This document shows, piece by piece, positions 50,518 to 59,985 of a stretch of 64,000 nt of DNA. A model generated the notes under the pieces. That model did not search any database, had not been told where the DNA came from, and saw nothing but the letters and a program-made list of their open reading frames with translations. Location: NCBI RefSeq assembly GCF_018687975.1, contig NZ_CP061310.1, positions 1,550,001 through 1,614,000 on the forward strand, written 5' to 3'. The DNA is from Polynucleobacter sp. es-EL-1 (lineage in GTDB: Bacteria > Pseudomonadota > Gammaproteobacteria > Burkholderiales > Burkholderiaceae). A program made the position numbers and the translations under genes. Every line of letters starts with the position of its first letter. Position 1 is the first letter of the stretch.

Positions 50518-53346
50518 TTAGATTGCTTCTGGGACATTCGAAGGAGCATGAAAGATTTCTTGCCAGAGCTTCAGAACAGATTGTCTTGCCTCTAAGAGCT
50601 GTATTTCAGCATCTAAATTTACTCGGGTCTTTTCTGCGCCATCAAGGCGTAAGCGATGTTGTCTAGCCCTTAATAAACGATAGGCATCGCCAACTTGAAG
50701 TGCAGACTGTGCACTAATTAAGCCAAGCTCTTGGGCAATGCGAAGTAAGGCGATGTTACCTAAATTACCAATCAGTTGTGGATGCTCGTGGGAATAAGCT
50801 AATACCAAAAACTGGACGATGAATTCAATATCCACCATACCACCAGCATCATGCTTTAAATCAAAGCTTGCACTGGGATTGGGATGCCCAGCATGAACCT
50901 TGCGGCGCATTTCTAAAATCTCTGAACGAAGCTGATCAATGTCTCGCTTTTGACTCAATACTTCGCAGCGCACCGCGTCAAAAAACACACCAACCACCTG
51001 ATTGCCTGATGAGAATCTAGCGCGAGTCAGCGCCTGATGCTCCCAAACCCAGGCAGCATTATCACCTTCACGCATTTGATACTTTTTAAAAGCATCTGCA
51101 TTAGTAACCAAGAATCCTGCTGAGCCGTTGGGGCGTAACCGGGTATCGATTTCAAATAAACTTCCCGCCGAGGTATAAGCAGTGAGCCAATTAATCATTC
51201 TTTTGGCTAGCAAGGCATAGACTTCCTGAGCTGCGTAATCCGCCTCCTCAGCCTGATACAAAAATACCAAATCTAAGTCAGAGGCATAACCCAACTCCTT
51301 ACCGCCAAGTTTTCCATAGGAAATCACAGCAAACGGCGGAGCTACTGATTCTGATACGTCAAACTTTTTGGCAACACTGGGCCAAACCCGCTCAAAGGTG
51401 GTTTGTAGCATTAAATCGGCTAGCGCCGATAAATGATCGCTGACCTTTTCTACAGTTAAAGCCTGATCTACGCCAATGCCTAAATCAGCTAATAAGGTAA
51501 TGAAAGTTTCCGTGTGATGGGTAATGCGCAAAATATCCATCGCTTGCTCAGAGCCATCGCCATCACGCATCACATCATCTAGGCGCATATCTAGCGTCTT
51601 CTTGACCTCATGCCAATATTGTTCAGGATCCTCAATTAATGCTTTCTCAGTTCGCGAGTTCAGCAAGTAATCAAGTAAATGGGGGTGTCTTGTTAAATAC
51701 TCTGCGCCCCATTGAGAGTCCCTCAATAAGGCCAACACATTAACTAGCGCTTGAGGGTATTCAGACAAAATAGATAAGTAGGCACTGCGACGGGCAATCG
51801 CTTCAAGGAGATCAAAAAAGCGTAATAAAGTCGTATCTACATTAGATGAAGTGAGGCAATCTGCCTGCAAAATATCTGCAGCTTTACAGATTAAATTGTT
51901 AAAAATTAAGCGACTCTTATCGGGCAACTGCTTTTGCTTTGGGCTACTTTCCCATGCTGACCAACGCTCTGCAGACTCTGGAAAAATCTTAGAATCAGGC
52001 TCCCAACCAGCAGGTAAGGAGGCATTATCTAACCTAGCACTATCATCTAGCGAAAAAGCCTTACCGAATAATTGTGCAACTGCCGTCTGATGTCTTTCGA
52101 GCTCACTAATAAATGCACTTTGCTCAGGTGCATACTCAAGATTGCCCATGCTCATACCTAAACGGGTTCGCGCTGCATCATCTTCAGGCAAGTAATGCGT
52201 TTGCTGATCTTCCCAAATCTGAATGCGATGCTCTAAGCGACGCAAGAAAACATAAGCATTTTGTAAAGACTCAATATCTTGGGCAGGCAAAATACCTTGC
52301 TGCTTAATTAGCTCCAACACCTCCAATGTTGGGCGAATCCGAAAGCGCGGATCCGTACCACCTCGCATTAACTGAAACATCTGTGCCAAGAATTCAATCT
52401 CTCGAATACCGCCACGGCCTAACTTGATGTCTTTGGAGCGACCATGATGATTAGATGAACGCTTTTCTGCTTCATGTTGAATTTGTGCGTGTAGCTCACG
52501 AATAGAGGCAATAACGCCGTAGTCCAAATGACGCCGATAGACAAATGGTCGAATCAGTTGGTCCAGTTCTTTTTCACAATGCTTATAGGCGGGAGAACTG
52601 GGTAAAGGTGCAATTAATCTTCCTTTTATCCAAGCGTAACGCTCCCACTCCCTACCCTGTACTAAGAGATACTCTTCAAGCATGTCTAAACTGCAAACTA
52701 GCGGTCCCGAGTCGCCATTTGGGCGCAAGCGCATATCTACCCGAAATACAAAACCATTCGCATCGTGCTCGGCTAATAAGCGGATTAGACGCTTACCCAT
52801 ACGCGTAAACCACTCGTGATAGGACAAGCTTTTAGGCGCCCCTTTGGTCTCGCCCTCATGCTCATACAAGAAAATGAGGTCAATATCGGAGGAAAGGTTC
52901 AGCTCTAGTCCGCCTAGCTTACCCATGCCCACTACCATCAGGGGCATCTCCTGATCGGTGACCGCGCTCCATGGCAAGCCAAAGCGCTGCTGCAAATCCT
53001 CTCGAATATAGGAGATGGATAAAGCAAGCGCCTCTTGAGCAAAATGGCTCAAAGCATGGGTTACTTCTTGGAGGCTAGCCATACCATTGAGGTCGCGGAA
53101 GGCAACCCACAGCATCAAACGCTGCCTGGCTAGCCGTAGATCTGCCATAAATTGAGCCTCATCCTGACCTTTGGCAAGAATAGCAGCCTGACATGGGCTC
53201 AGAAGCTCCAAAATCCCATCAATATCGATATTTTGAGCGCCCTTTTGCTTGAGCCAATCCTCCCAATCTGGGCGAGCATTCAGCCAGCGCTGCGCATAAG
53301 TCGAGTGCTGCTTTAAAAAATCAATTTGGCCAGAAAAGTCTCTCAT
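50518..53346 (-). CDS. glnE: Bifunctional glutamine synthetase adenylyltransferase/adenylyl-removing enzyme
   Basis: Sets glutamine synthetase activity by adding or removing AMP in response to PII. The 942-residue protein has two nucleotidyltransferase domains, each with the GxxxG...DxD pattern: MGKLGGLELNLSSDIDLIFLY near 140 (deadenylase half) and YGKLGGKELGYASDLDLVFLY near 680 (adenylylase half), each followed by helical regulatory segments. Length is close to E. coli GlnE (946). A -10 box lies 6 bases before the ATG. Confidence 0.96.
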   Translation of the reverse strand: MRDFSGQIDFLKQHSTYAQRWLNARPDWEDWLKQKGAQNIDIDGILELLSPCQAAILAKGQDEAQFMADLRLARQRLMLWVAFRDLNGMASLQEVTHALSHFAQEALALSISYIREDLQQRFGLPWSAVTDQEMPLMVVGMGKLGGLELNLSSDIDLIFLYEHEGETKGAPKSLSYHEWFTRMGKRLIRLLAEHDANGFVFRVDMRLRPNGDSGPLVCSLDMLEEYLLVQGREWERYAWIKGRLIAPLPSSPAYKHCEKELDQLIRPFVYRRHLDYGVIASIRELHAQIQHEAEKRSSNHHGRSKDIKLGRGGIREIEFLAQMFQLMRGGTDPRFRIRPTLEVLELIKQQGILPAQDIESLQNAYVFLRRLEHRIQIWEDQQTHYLPEDDAARTRLGMSMGNLEYAPEQSAFISELERHQTAVAQLFGKAFSLDDSARLDNASLPAGWEPDSKIFPESAERWSAWESSPKQKQLPDKSRLIFNNLICKAADILQADCLTSSNVDTTLLRFFDLLEAIARRSAYLSILSEYPQALVNVLALLRDSQWGAEYLTRHPHLLDYLLNSRTEKALIEDPEQYWHEVKKTLDMRLDDVMRDGDGSEQAMDILRITHHTETFITLLADLGIGVDQALTVEKVSDHLSALADLMLQTTFERVWPSVAKKFDVSESVAPPFAVISYGKLGGKELGYASDLDLVFLYQAEEADYAAQEVYALLAKRMINWLTAYTSAGSLFEIDTRLRPNGSAGFLVTNADAFKKYQMREGDNAAWVWEHQALTRARFSSGNQVVGVFFDAVRCEVLSQKRDIDQLRSEILEMRRKVHAGHPNPSASFDLKHDAGGMVDIEFIVQFLVLAYSHEHPQLIGNLGNIALLRIAQELGLISAQSALQVGDAYRLLRARQHRLRLDGAEKTRVNLDAEIQLLEARQSVLKLWQEIFHAPSNVPEAI

Positions 53347-53352
53347 GACATC

Positions 53353-53358
53353 ATCTTA
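53353..53358 (-). promoter_or_regulatory. Candidate glnE -10 box (leaderless type)
   Basis: TAAGAT (four of six) on the minus strand ends 6 bases before the glnE ATG, with no ribosome binding site. Confidence 0.35.
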
Positions 53359-53387
53359 ATCCGACTCAGAAGTAAAACCGAGGAAGC

Positions 53388-53417
53388 TTGGCGATGCCCA
53401 TGAGGCTGACGGATAAT
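53388..53417 (+). promoter_or_regulatory. Candidate yhdP operon promoter (leaderless type)
   Basis: TTGGCG (53388-53393), an 18-base spacer and GATAAT (53412-53417) precede the ATG at 53425 by 7 bases. No Shine-Dalgarno sequence is seen. Confidence 0.45.
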
Positions 53418-53424
53418 AGAGCAC

Positions 53425-56400
53425 ATGCTTCGAAATATCATCCGCAACCGCTTACCGAGTACACCGCAAAAACGTCTACCTGGTTTTGGCAGTCGCTGGC
53501 GCAAACGCGCCTTGATTCTGGCAGGTGTCGCTGTAGCCTTCTTTATCCTGGGTCATCTCGGGGTTCGCTTTGTTTTATGGCCACAAATTGAAAAATCAAA
53601 GCCTACCTTAGAGAGCTTAATGAGCGCGCGCCTAGGTGCTAAGGTCAGCATGGATGATGTCCAAGTTTCATGGACTGGTATTCGGCCAAGCTTCGAAGTG
53701 AAGGGGCTTCGCTTTAACTACTCCGAGTCATCGCAAAATCCACCCCCCTTGTTGATCGAAAATATTCAAGGGGAATTAAGCTGGCTCTCCTTCTATCATC
53801 TAGCACCCTATTTTCATGAAATTACTTTTGATAATGTTCAGCTATCTGTGCAGCGGGATGCCACGGGTGAAATTACAGTCGCGGGCATACCCATCCACGG
53901 CAAACCAAATGATTTCTCTGCTGAAAATTGGCTACTGTCTCAAAATGAAATTCAAATCAATAACGCCACTATATTTTGGCTAGATCAAAAGGGTCGCAAA
54001 TTAAAAACGGCAATTGATGTTCAGCGATTTCGCCTTAGCAATGGCATTCGCCAACATCAAAGTGCATTAGTAGCCACCACGCCTTGGAGCTCGAATCCCA
54101 TCAATATTGAGGCAAGCTTTACTCATCAATTAGCGGGCCAGGTAGGAGATTGGCGAGATTGGGCTGGCAGCTTCACTTGGAATATTGATGAATTAAACCT
54201 TAGCCAGCTTACCCAAGATATCGCACTTCCCTTGCAAGATCTCGCCGGGACATTAAATACCAAAGGAAGCCTGAAATTAGATGCTGGAAAAATTGATCAA
54301 AGCGAACTTTATCTTGCAGCCGACCAACTCAAAGTACAACTAAATAAAGATGAGGATGCGCTGATATTTGGAAAACTGGAGACTAACCTCATTCAGGAAA
54401 ATGATCGTGGGATTAACTCCATTACTACCAAGACGCTGGCATGGCGCAATAGCGCTATGCCAAGTGATGCACCACTAGACAATCTTAGCCCAATCACCTT
54501 TCGCTGGAGGCCGCCTGCGGCTGGAGGCGAAATCAAAGAATTTGGATTCTCATCCCCCAACATTATGGTCAAAGATGTTGGTTTATTTGCCCTTAACCTT
54601 CCCTTGCCCAAAAAAATTCATCGCTGGATTAAAGCCGCTAATGCTAATGGTGAATTACGCAATGTAGAGGTAAGCTGGTCCGAAAATCAATCCGCATTAT
54701 CCTCCCTACCTATTCCAGGTGATTGGCTGACATCTAATAAATTGAACTTTACCGTTCAAGCAAAATTATTCGATATTAGCTTTACAGGAATCAATCAATC
54801 CATTCCCTCAGTCTCCAATCTCTCTGGCAATCTATCGGGCGATCAAAAACAAGGTAGCTTCACACTCAACTCCAAAAATCTGGGCTTTGAGCTTAATGAC
54901 TTTTTATCATCACCCAATATTGAGCTTGAAAGCGCAAAAGGTGATCTCAGTTGGAGCAAAGAAAAAGGAGGATGGTTAATTAATGCCAAAAATATGGCAT
55001 TAAGCAATTCCGAGATTGATACGAGCTTTAATCTGAGCTATCTCATTGGTGGGCCCAAGCAAGCGGATCAAATGAGCCTGGATATGGAGTTTGCAAGAGC
55101 GAAACTCAATACCGCGTATCGATATCTACCGGTATCCATGGACAAAGACAGTCGTCAATATCTCAGCAAGGCATTTGAGTCTGGTGATATTCAAAATGGC
55201 TCATTGCACATTAAAGGCAATCCTGACGACATTCCTTTTTCAGCGGGAAAAGTTGGGGAACTTAGCCTGAATTTACCTTTTACCCAGGCAAGCTTTAAGC
55301 CAGCGCCTTTGCTGCCCTCTAAGCAGGGTGTCTGGTCTACATTTAATAACGTCAATGGCAGCATTAATATGAAGCAAGCGACTTTGAATGTGGATATTGA
55401 TCAAGCGAGATATAAGAATGTCGCGCTCTCTGACGTGAAGTCACAAATTCCCAATCTCAGCGCAAAAAATCTAATCCTCAACATTCATGGTCTTGTATCT
55501 GGCGAAGGTTCTGAAATGATGGAATACATCGCAGCATCTCCTGCCGGCGTACAAAACCCCAATTTAGTTAAAAAACTTTCCGTCAATGGCACATTAAATC
55601 TTGACCTTGGACTAAATATTCCACTCTCAGGGAATGCGGAAACTAAAGTTGATGCCAAACTTGACTTTCCTGGAAATACCGTGAAATGGGCTGATATTCC
55701 ACCATTTGAGAACCTCAAAGGAAAAGTGCGCATCACTGAAACGAATCCCGAATTTGAAGATATCACTGCCAATTTTCTAGGTGGTGCCTTTAATATTTCA
55801 TCTACAAGCTCGACTTCGGAGAATCGCAGCTTCAAAGTCGGCGGAGACATTAGCGCGAACTTTATTAAATCCTATATTGGTAAAAATCTTCGCTCACAAG
55901 TCAATCCAGCCTTAATCAATGCTATGAGCGGATCGGCCAACTACACCGGTCTGATCAACTTTAATCAAGATGGCAGTCAAACCAACCTCAAAATAGATTT
56001 ACGTAATTGGGCTAGCTCAGCTCCCGCCCCCGCACAAAAAACATTGGGCACTCCGATGACTGGGCAATTCAGTTTTAAGACCTACTCTGCTAAAAAAAGC
56101 AATTCCGTTTTTGCGGATTGGTCAGCCAACCTTGGTGAGCAATACTTTATTCAAGGTAACGTTGGGGCAAATAATCTGGTTCGAAACGCTTTTGGAATTG
56201 GAGCGCCCGCCCCCATACCAGAGCAAGGGTACGCAGTTCACTTGGTCAATAATGAAATTAATTTAGATACCTGGTTAGATTTTTTAGGCACTGGAAAGCC
56301 CAATAAGAAAATGGCCAAAGAGGCAGAGATAACGCCATCCGATAGAAACATGCAAATTTCTGCCCAAATTAAAAAATTAATTGCACTTGATCGCGAGTGG

Positions 56401-57615
56401 AATGATTTCAATTTCAGCTCTACTGAAAAAAACAATATCTGGCAGCTCCGTTTAAATGCTCCGCAGCTTTCCGGTCAAATACAGTGGCACCCATCGAGCC
56501 TGGAGCATCCTAGCGGTTTTATCAGCGGCAAACTGGTGCGCCTCAAAATTCCAGATCAACGTGCTGGAGTTGACAGGGTCTCGAAAGACAATATTGCGGG
56601 CAAAAGTACACAAGCAGAAAATTTGGGAGCACAAAGAGGTTTGCTGAGCCCAAATCAAATTCCTAGTCTAAATGTATCTATTGATGATATGAGCTGGACT
56701 AAGGCGAATTTAGGGTCAGTCAAGATTAAATCAAAAACCACGCAAGATTTACTGAAGGTTGATTCAATTCAAATCAATAATGCACAAGGTGATTCACTCA
56801 TTACCGGCCATTGGTCTGGAAAAAAAGTGGGAAGTCCAGAGCAAAGCAAGATGAATATCGACATGAGCATCAAGGATGCTGGAAAAATTGTGGCTCGCTG
56901 GGGCAATCCCAAGTCCCTAGAAGGGGGATCAGGAAAGGTCACTGCAAACCTTACTTGGTCAAGTCCACTCTTTTCTCCCGACTTTGATACTCTGTCCGGA
57001 ACTGCTAAATTAGATCTAGCGCAGGGCCGGTTATTAGAGGTAAATAGCGATGGAGCAAAGCTTCTGGACGTTCTTAGTCTTCAGAGTCTTTTTCGATTTG
57101 CCACCTTAGATCTAAAAGGCAGCCTTGGAAACCTAGCCTCACAGGGAACGGCCTTCACCTCTATCTCTAGTGAATTTGAAGTTTCTCAAGGCATTGCCCA
57201 AGCTAAACAGTTTTCGATGATTTTGGATCAGGCGCGTGTTGCCATGAGCGGCCAAATTAATATTCCCCAAGAGACGCAAGATCTTCGCATCACCATCTTC
57301 CCTACGATTGATGCCACAGGAGGATCTTTAGCTGCCTTTCTTATTAATCCAATAGTGGGGTTGGGGGCGGTAGTAGGTCAATATCTCATTACCAATCAAA
57401 TTAATCGTACGATGCAATCTGACTATTTAGTACAAGGTTCCTGGAATAACCCCGAAGTAATTCCGCTCGATCAAAAGGGGCAACCACTAGATGCCAATAC
57501 GATGAGTAACATTCGCACCAAAAATTTATTAAAAGAGCAAAGCAAACCAAATCTGCCCAATGCACAACCAAGCAATTCCAATGGCACTCTTACGCCCAAT
57601 AAACCTTCAAATTAA
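53425..57615 (+). CDS. yhdP: YhdP-family AsmA-like envelope protein
   Basis: A very long envelope protein of 1396 residues, anchored by one N-terminal helix (about 29-52: ALILAGVAVAFFILGHL) with the rest in the periplasm. Beta-rich repeats and the DUF3971/AsmA-like pattern (VSWTGIRPSFEVKGLRF near 85; C-terminal LSLQSLFRFATLDLKG and INIPQETQDLRITIFPTIDATGG, then GAVVGQYLITNQI) match the YhdP/TIGR02099 family. In E. coli YhdP with TamB and YdbH moves phospholipids to the outer membrane. The C-terminus is Asn/Pro-rich and disordered. The amidase and tldD follow in the same order as in many proteobacteria. Confidence 0.9.
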   Translation: MLRNIIRNRLPSTPQKRLPGFGSRWRKRALILAGVAVAFFILGHLGVRFVLWPQIEKSKPTLESLMSARLGAKVSMDDVQVSWTGIRPSFEVKGLRFNYSESSQNPPPLLIENIQGELSWLSFYHLAPYFHEITFDNVQLSVQRDATGEITVAGIPIHGKPNDFSAENWLLSQNEIQINNATIFWLDQKGRKLKTAIDVQRFRLSNGIRQHQSALVATTPWSSNPINIEASFTHQLAGQVGDWRDWAGSFTWNIDELNLSQLTQDIALPLQDLAGTLNTKGSLKLDAGKIDQSELYLAADQLKVQLNKDEDALIFGKLETNLIQENDRGINSITTKTLAWRNSAMPSDAPLDNLSPITFRWRPPAAGGEIKEFGFSSPNIMVKDVGLFALNLPLPKKIHRWIKAANANGELRNVEVSWSENQSALSSLPIPGDWLTSNKLNFTVQAKLFDISFTGINQSIPSVSNLSGNLSGDQKQGSFTLNSKNLGFELNDFLSSPNIELESAKGDLSWSKEKGGWLINAKNMALSNSEIDTSFNLSYLIGGPKQADQMSLDMEFARAKLNTAYRYLPVSMDKDSRQYLSKAFESGDIQNGSLHIKGNPDDIPFSAGKVGELSLNLPFTQASFKPAPLLPSKQGVWSTFNNVNGSINMKQATLNVDIDQARYKNVALSDVKSQIPNLSAKNLILNIHGLVSGEGSEMMEYIAASPAGVQNPNLVKKLSVNGTLNLDLGLNIPLSGNAETKVDAKLDFPGNTVKWADIPPFENLKGKVRITETNPEFEDITANFLGGAFNISSTSSTSENRSFKVGGDISANFIKSYIGKNLRSQVNPALINAMSGSANYTGLINFNQDGSQTNLKIDLRNWASSAPAPAQKTLGTPMTGQFSFKTYSAKKSNSVFADWSANLGEQYFIQGNVGANNLVRNAFGIGAPAPIPEQGYAVHLVNNEINLDTWLDFLGTGKPNKKMAKEAEITPSDRNMQISAQIKKLIALDREWNDFNFSSTEKNNIWQLRLNAPQLSGQIQWHPSSLEHPSGFISGKLVRLKIPDQRAGVDRVSKDNIAGKSTQAENLGAQRGLLSPNQIPSLNVSIDDMSWTKANLGSVKIKSKTTQDLLKVDSIQINNAQGDSLITGHWSGKKVGSPEQSKMNIDMSIKDAGKIVARWGNPKSLEGGSGKVTANLTWSSPLFSPDFDTLSGTAKLDLAQGRLLEVNSDGAKLLDVLSLQSLFRFATLDLKGSLGNLASQGTAFTSISSEFEVSQGIAQAKQFSMILDQARVAMSGQINIPQETQDLRITIFPTIDATGGSLAAFLINPIVGLGAVVGQYLITNQINRTMQSDYLVQGSWNNPEVIPLDQKGQPLDANTMSNIRTKNLLKEQSKPNLPNAQPSNSNGTLTPNKPSN

Positions 57616-57617
57616 TC

Positions 57618-58451
57618 ATGAGTACTAATAACAGGACCTCGGAGTTGCAGGTTGCTTCGATACAAATGGTATCGACCCCTAGTTTGATGGAGAACCTTGA
57701 TACTGCCTCACGCTTGGTGCAGGCGGCTTCTCAGCAAGGCGCTCAGCTTGTGGTTCTACCAGAGTATTTTTGTTTAATGGGGCTAAAAGATACTGATAAG
57801 GTTAGCGCCCGAGAGCCAGCAGGGGCTGGACCAATTCAAGAGAAATTGGCAGGGATTGCGCAAGAAAACCAGATTTATTTAATTGCTGGCACCATTCCTC
57901 TTGTAGCTCAGGAATCTCATCAAGTTTTAAACACTAGCCTTGCGTTCAATCCTGCAGGCCAGTCTATTGCACGCTACGACAAAATCCACTTGTTCGGATT
58001 TCAGACGGATACTGAACGCTATGCAGAATCAGAAACGATTGAAGCCGGCAATCAGCTGGGTAGATTACGCATTACCGTTGATGGCACTGAGTGGAATTTT
58101 GGTTTAACTATTTGTTACGATCTGCGCTTTCCTGAGCTTTACAGAGCACTAGGTGAAGTCGACTGCCACATTATTCCGGCAGCCTTTACTTATACAACCG
58201 GCAAAGACCATTGGGAAGTTCTATTGCGTGCCCGCGCGATTGAAAACCAATGCTATGTACTATCTTCTGCGCAAGGCGGCAAGCATCTCAACCAACGACG
58301 TACTTGGGGAAATAGCATGTTGATTGATCCCTGGGGTGTGATTTTGGCTAATCTCCCAGAGGGCGAAGGGTTCATCAGCGGCACTTTAAGCAAAGATAAA
58401 TTAAAAGAGGTACGCTCTAAGCTACCCGCATTAAAACACCGCAAGCTTTAA
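57618..58451 (+). CDS. Carbon-nitrogen hydrolase, Nit/deaminated glutathione amidase type
   Basis: A 277-residue nitrilase-superfamily amidase. The catalytic triad is visible: Glu in VVLPEYFCL (near 48), Lys in YDKIHLFGF (near 118) and Cys in TICYDLRFPELYR (near 158). The closest known role is hydrolysis of deaminated glutathione (Nit1), a metabolite-repair job, but substrate is inferred from family only. It starts 2 bases after yhdP and is followed by tldD after 24 bases. Confidence 0.87.
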   Translation: MSTNNRTSELQVASIQMVSTPSLMENLDTASRLVQAASQQGAQLVVLPEYFCLMGLKDTDKVSAREPAGAGPIQEKLAGIAQENQIYLIAGTIPLVAQESHQVLNTSLAFNPAGQSIARYDKIHLFGFQTDTERYAESETIEAGNQLGRLRITVDGTEWNFGLTICYDLRFPELYRALGEVDCHIIPAAFTYTTGKDHWEVLLRARAIENQCYVLSSAQGGKHLNQRRTWGNSMLIDPWGVILANLPEGEGFISGTLSKDKLKEVRSKLPALKHRKL

Positions 58452-58475
58452 TACAGAAAGTGCACCTCGATCACA

Positions 58476-59966
58476 ATGAAAGCACCAGAAGCATTATTTC
58501 CAAGCAATTGGACTAAGTCCAAGAAACAAGCAGACCTACTGAAGCTCGCTAAATCCATCCTGCTTGAGCCAACTGGATTATCTGAACAAGATTTGCATCG
58601 TACGTTTGGCAATATGTTTACTCATCAATTGGATGATGCCGATCTGTATTTTCAACACACACGCAGCGAAAGTTGGAGTCTTGAAGAAGGTATTGTGAAG
58701 TCTGGAAGCTTCAATATTGACCAAGGTGTTGGTGTCCGCGCAATCTATGGCGACAAAACAGCATTTGCCTATTCAGATGAAATCAATGCAGAAGCGCTCA
58801 ACAAAGCAGCGCAATCAACTCGAGTGATTGGCCCACGTGGTGGCAAGCAGGCAATTGCCAGCAAAGTTTTTCACCCAAGATCAAAACAACTGTACTCAGA
58901 CTTAAACCCGCTTGATTCCCTGGCTCCACAGGAAAAAATTGCCCTTCTAGAAAGTATTGAGCGTCGCGCAAAGGCACGTGATCCGCGCATCATTCAAGTC
59001 ATGGCGAGCTTGGCAGGAGAATTCGATGTTGTTTTGGTAGTGAGAGCTGACGGCCTATTGGCTGCAGATATACGCCCCCTAGTTCGCGTATCCGTGCATG
59101 TAATTGCCGAGCAAAATGGTCGCAGAGAGTCTGGCTCCTCAGGCGGTGGTGCGCGCCATGATTATCACTACTTCAGCACAGATGTCATTAATCAATATGT
59201 AGATGATGCCGTTGATGGTGCGCTCATCAACCTAGAATCGCGCCCGGCACCAGCTGGGCCTATGACCGTAGTGATGGGGCCAGGATGGCCAGGCGTTTTA
59301 TTGCATGAGGCCGTAGGTCATGGGTTGGAGGGCGACTTTAACCGCAAAGGCTCCTCTGCATTTGCTGGCTGCATTGGTCAGCGTGTTGCAGCTAAAGGAG
59401 TCACTGTTGTTGATGACGGCACCCTTTCTGGTCGCCGAGGATCTTTGAATATTGATGACGAAGGAACTCCAACGCAATGCACTACCCTGATTGAAGACGG
59501 CATTCTCAAAGGCTATATTCAGGATAGTCTGAATGCCCGACTCATGAATATGCCCTTAACCGGGAACGGTCGTCGCGAGAGCTTTGCTTCATTACCCATG
59601 CCGCGGATGACTAACACCTACATGCTGGCTGGAAAAGATGATCCACAAGAAATCGTGGCCAGCATTAAGCGGGGTCTTTATGCCGTCAACTTTGGGGGTG
59701 GCCAGGTCGACATAACTAGCGGTAAATTTGTCTTTTCAGCCTCAGAGGCTTACTGGGTCGAAAACGGCAAAATCCAGTACCCCGTGAAGGGCGCTACGAT
59801 TATCGGCAGCGGTCCAGAATCCCTAAAACAGGTTTCTATGATCGGAAATGACCTCAAATTAGACGGTGGGGTTGGGGTTTGTGGCAAGGAGGGGCAAAGC
59901 GTTCCGGTCGGCGTTGGACAGCCAACTCTTCGGATTGATAGCCTAACTGTCGGCGGAACCGCTTAA
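58476..59966 (+). CDS. tldD: Metalloprotease TldD
   Basis: One subunit of the TldD/TldE protease, which trims peptides and matures microcin B17 and CcdA in E. coli. The 496-residue protein has the zinc motif HEAVGHGLEGDFNRKGSSAF near residue 276 (HExxxH), then TVVDDGTLSGRRGSLNIDDEGTP and GRRESFASLPMPRMTNTY typical of TldD. The partner tldE (pmbA) is not in the window. Last gene of the yhdP-amidase-tldD operon; no terminator is seen before aroG. Confidence 0.95.
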   Translation: MKAPEALFPSNWTKSKKQADLLKLAKSILLEPTGLSEQDLHRTFGNMFTHQLDDADLYFQHTRSESWSLEEGIVKSGSFNIDQGVGVRAIYGDKTAFAYSDEINAEALNKAAQSTRVIGPRGGKQAIASKVFHPRSKQLYSDLNPLDSLAPQEKIALLESIERRAKARDPRIIQVMASLAGEFDVVLVVRADGLLAADIRPLVRVSVHVIAEQNGRRESGSSGGGARHDYHYFSTDVINQYVDDAVDGALINLESRPAPAGPMTVVMGPGWPGVLLHEAVGHGLEGDFNRKGSSAFAGCIGQRVAAKGVTVVDDGTLSGRRGSLNIDDEGTPTQCTTLIEDGILKGYIQDSLNARLMNMPLTGNGRRESFASLPMPRMTNTYMLAGKDDPQEIVASIKRGLYAVNFGGGQVDITSGKFVFSASEAYWVENGKIQYPVKGATIIGSGPESLKQVSMIGNDLKLDGGVGVCGKEGQSVPVGVGQPTLRIDSLTVGGTA

Positions 59967-59967
59967 T

Positions 59968-59985
59968 ACGGCTTAAAATAGCCGT
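59968..59985 (+). promoter_or_regulatory. Palindrome around the aroG -10 box
   Basis: ACGGCT, TAAAAT, AGCCGT: a perfect 6-bp inverted repeat encloses a -10 box (59974-59979) that ends 6 bases before the aroG ATG. It could be the operator of a repressor, or a chance symmetry; the aroG message itself would be leaderless. Confidence 0.45.
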
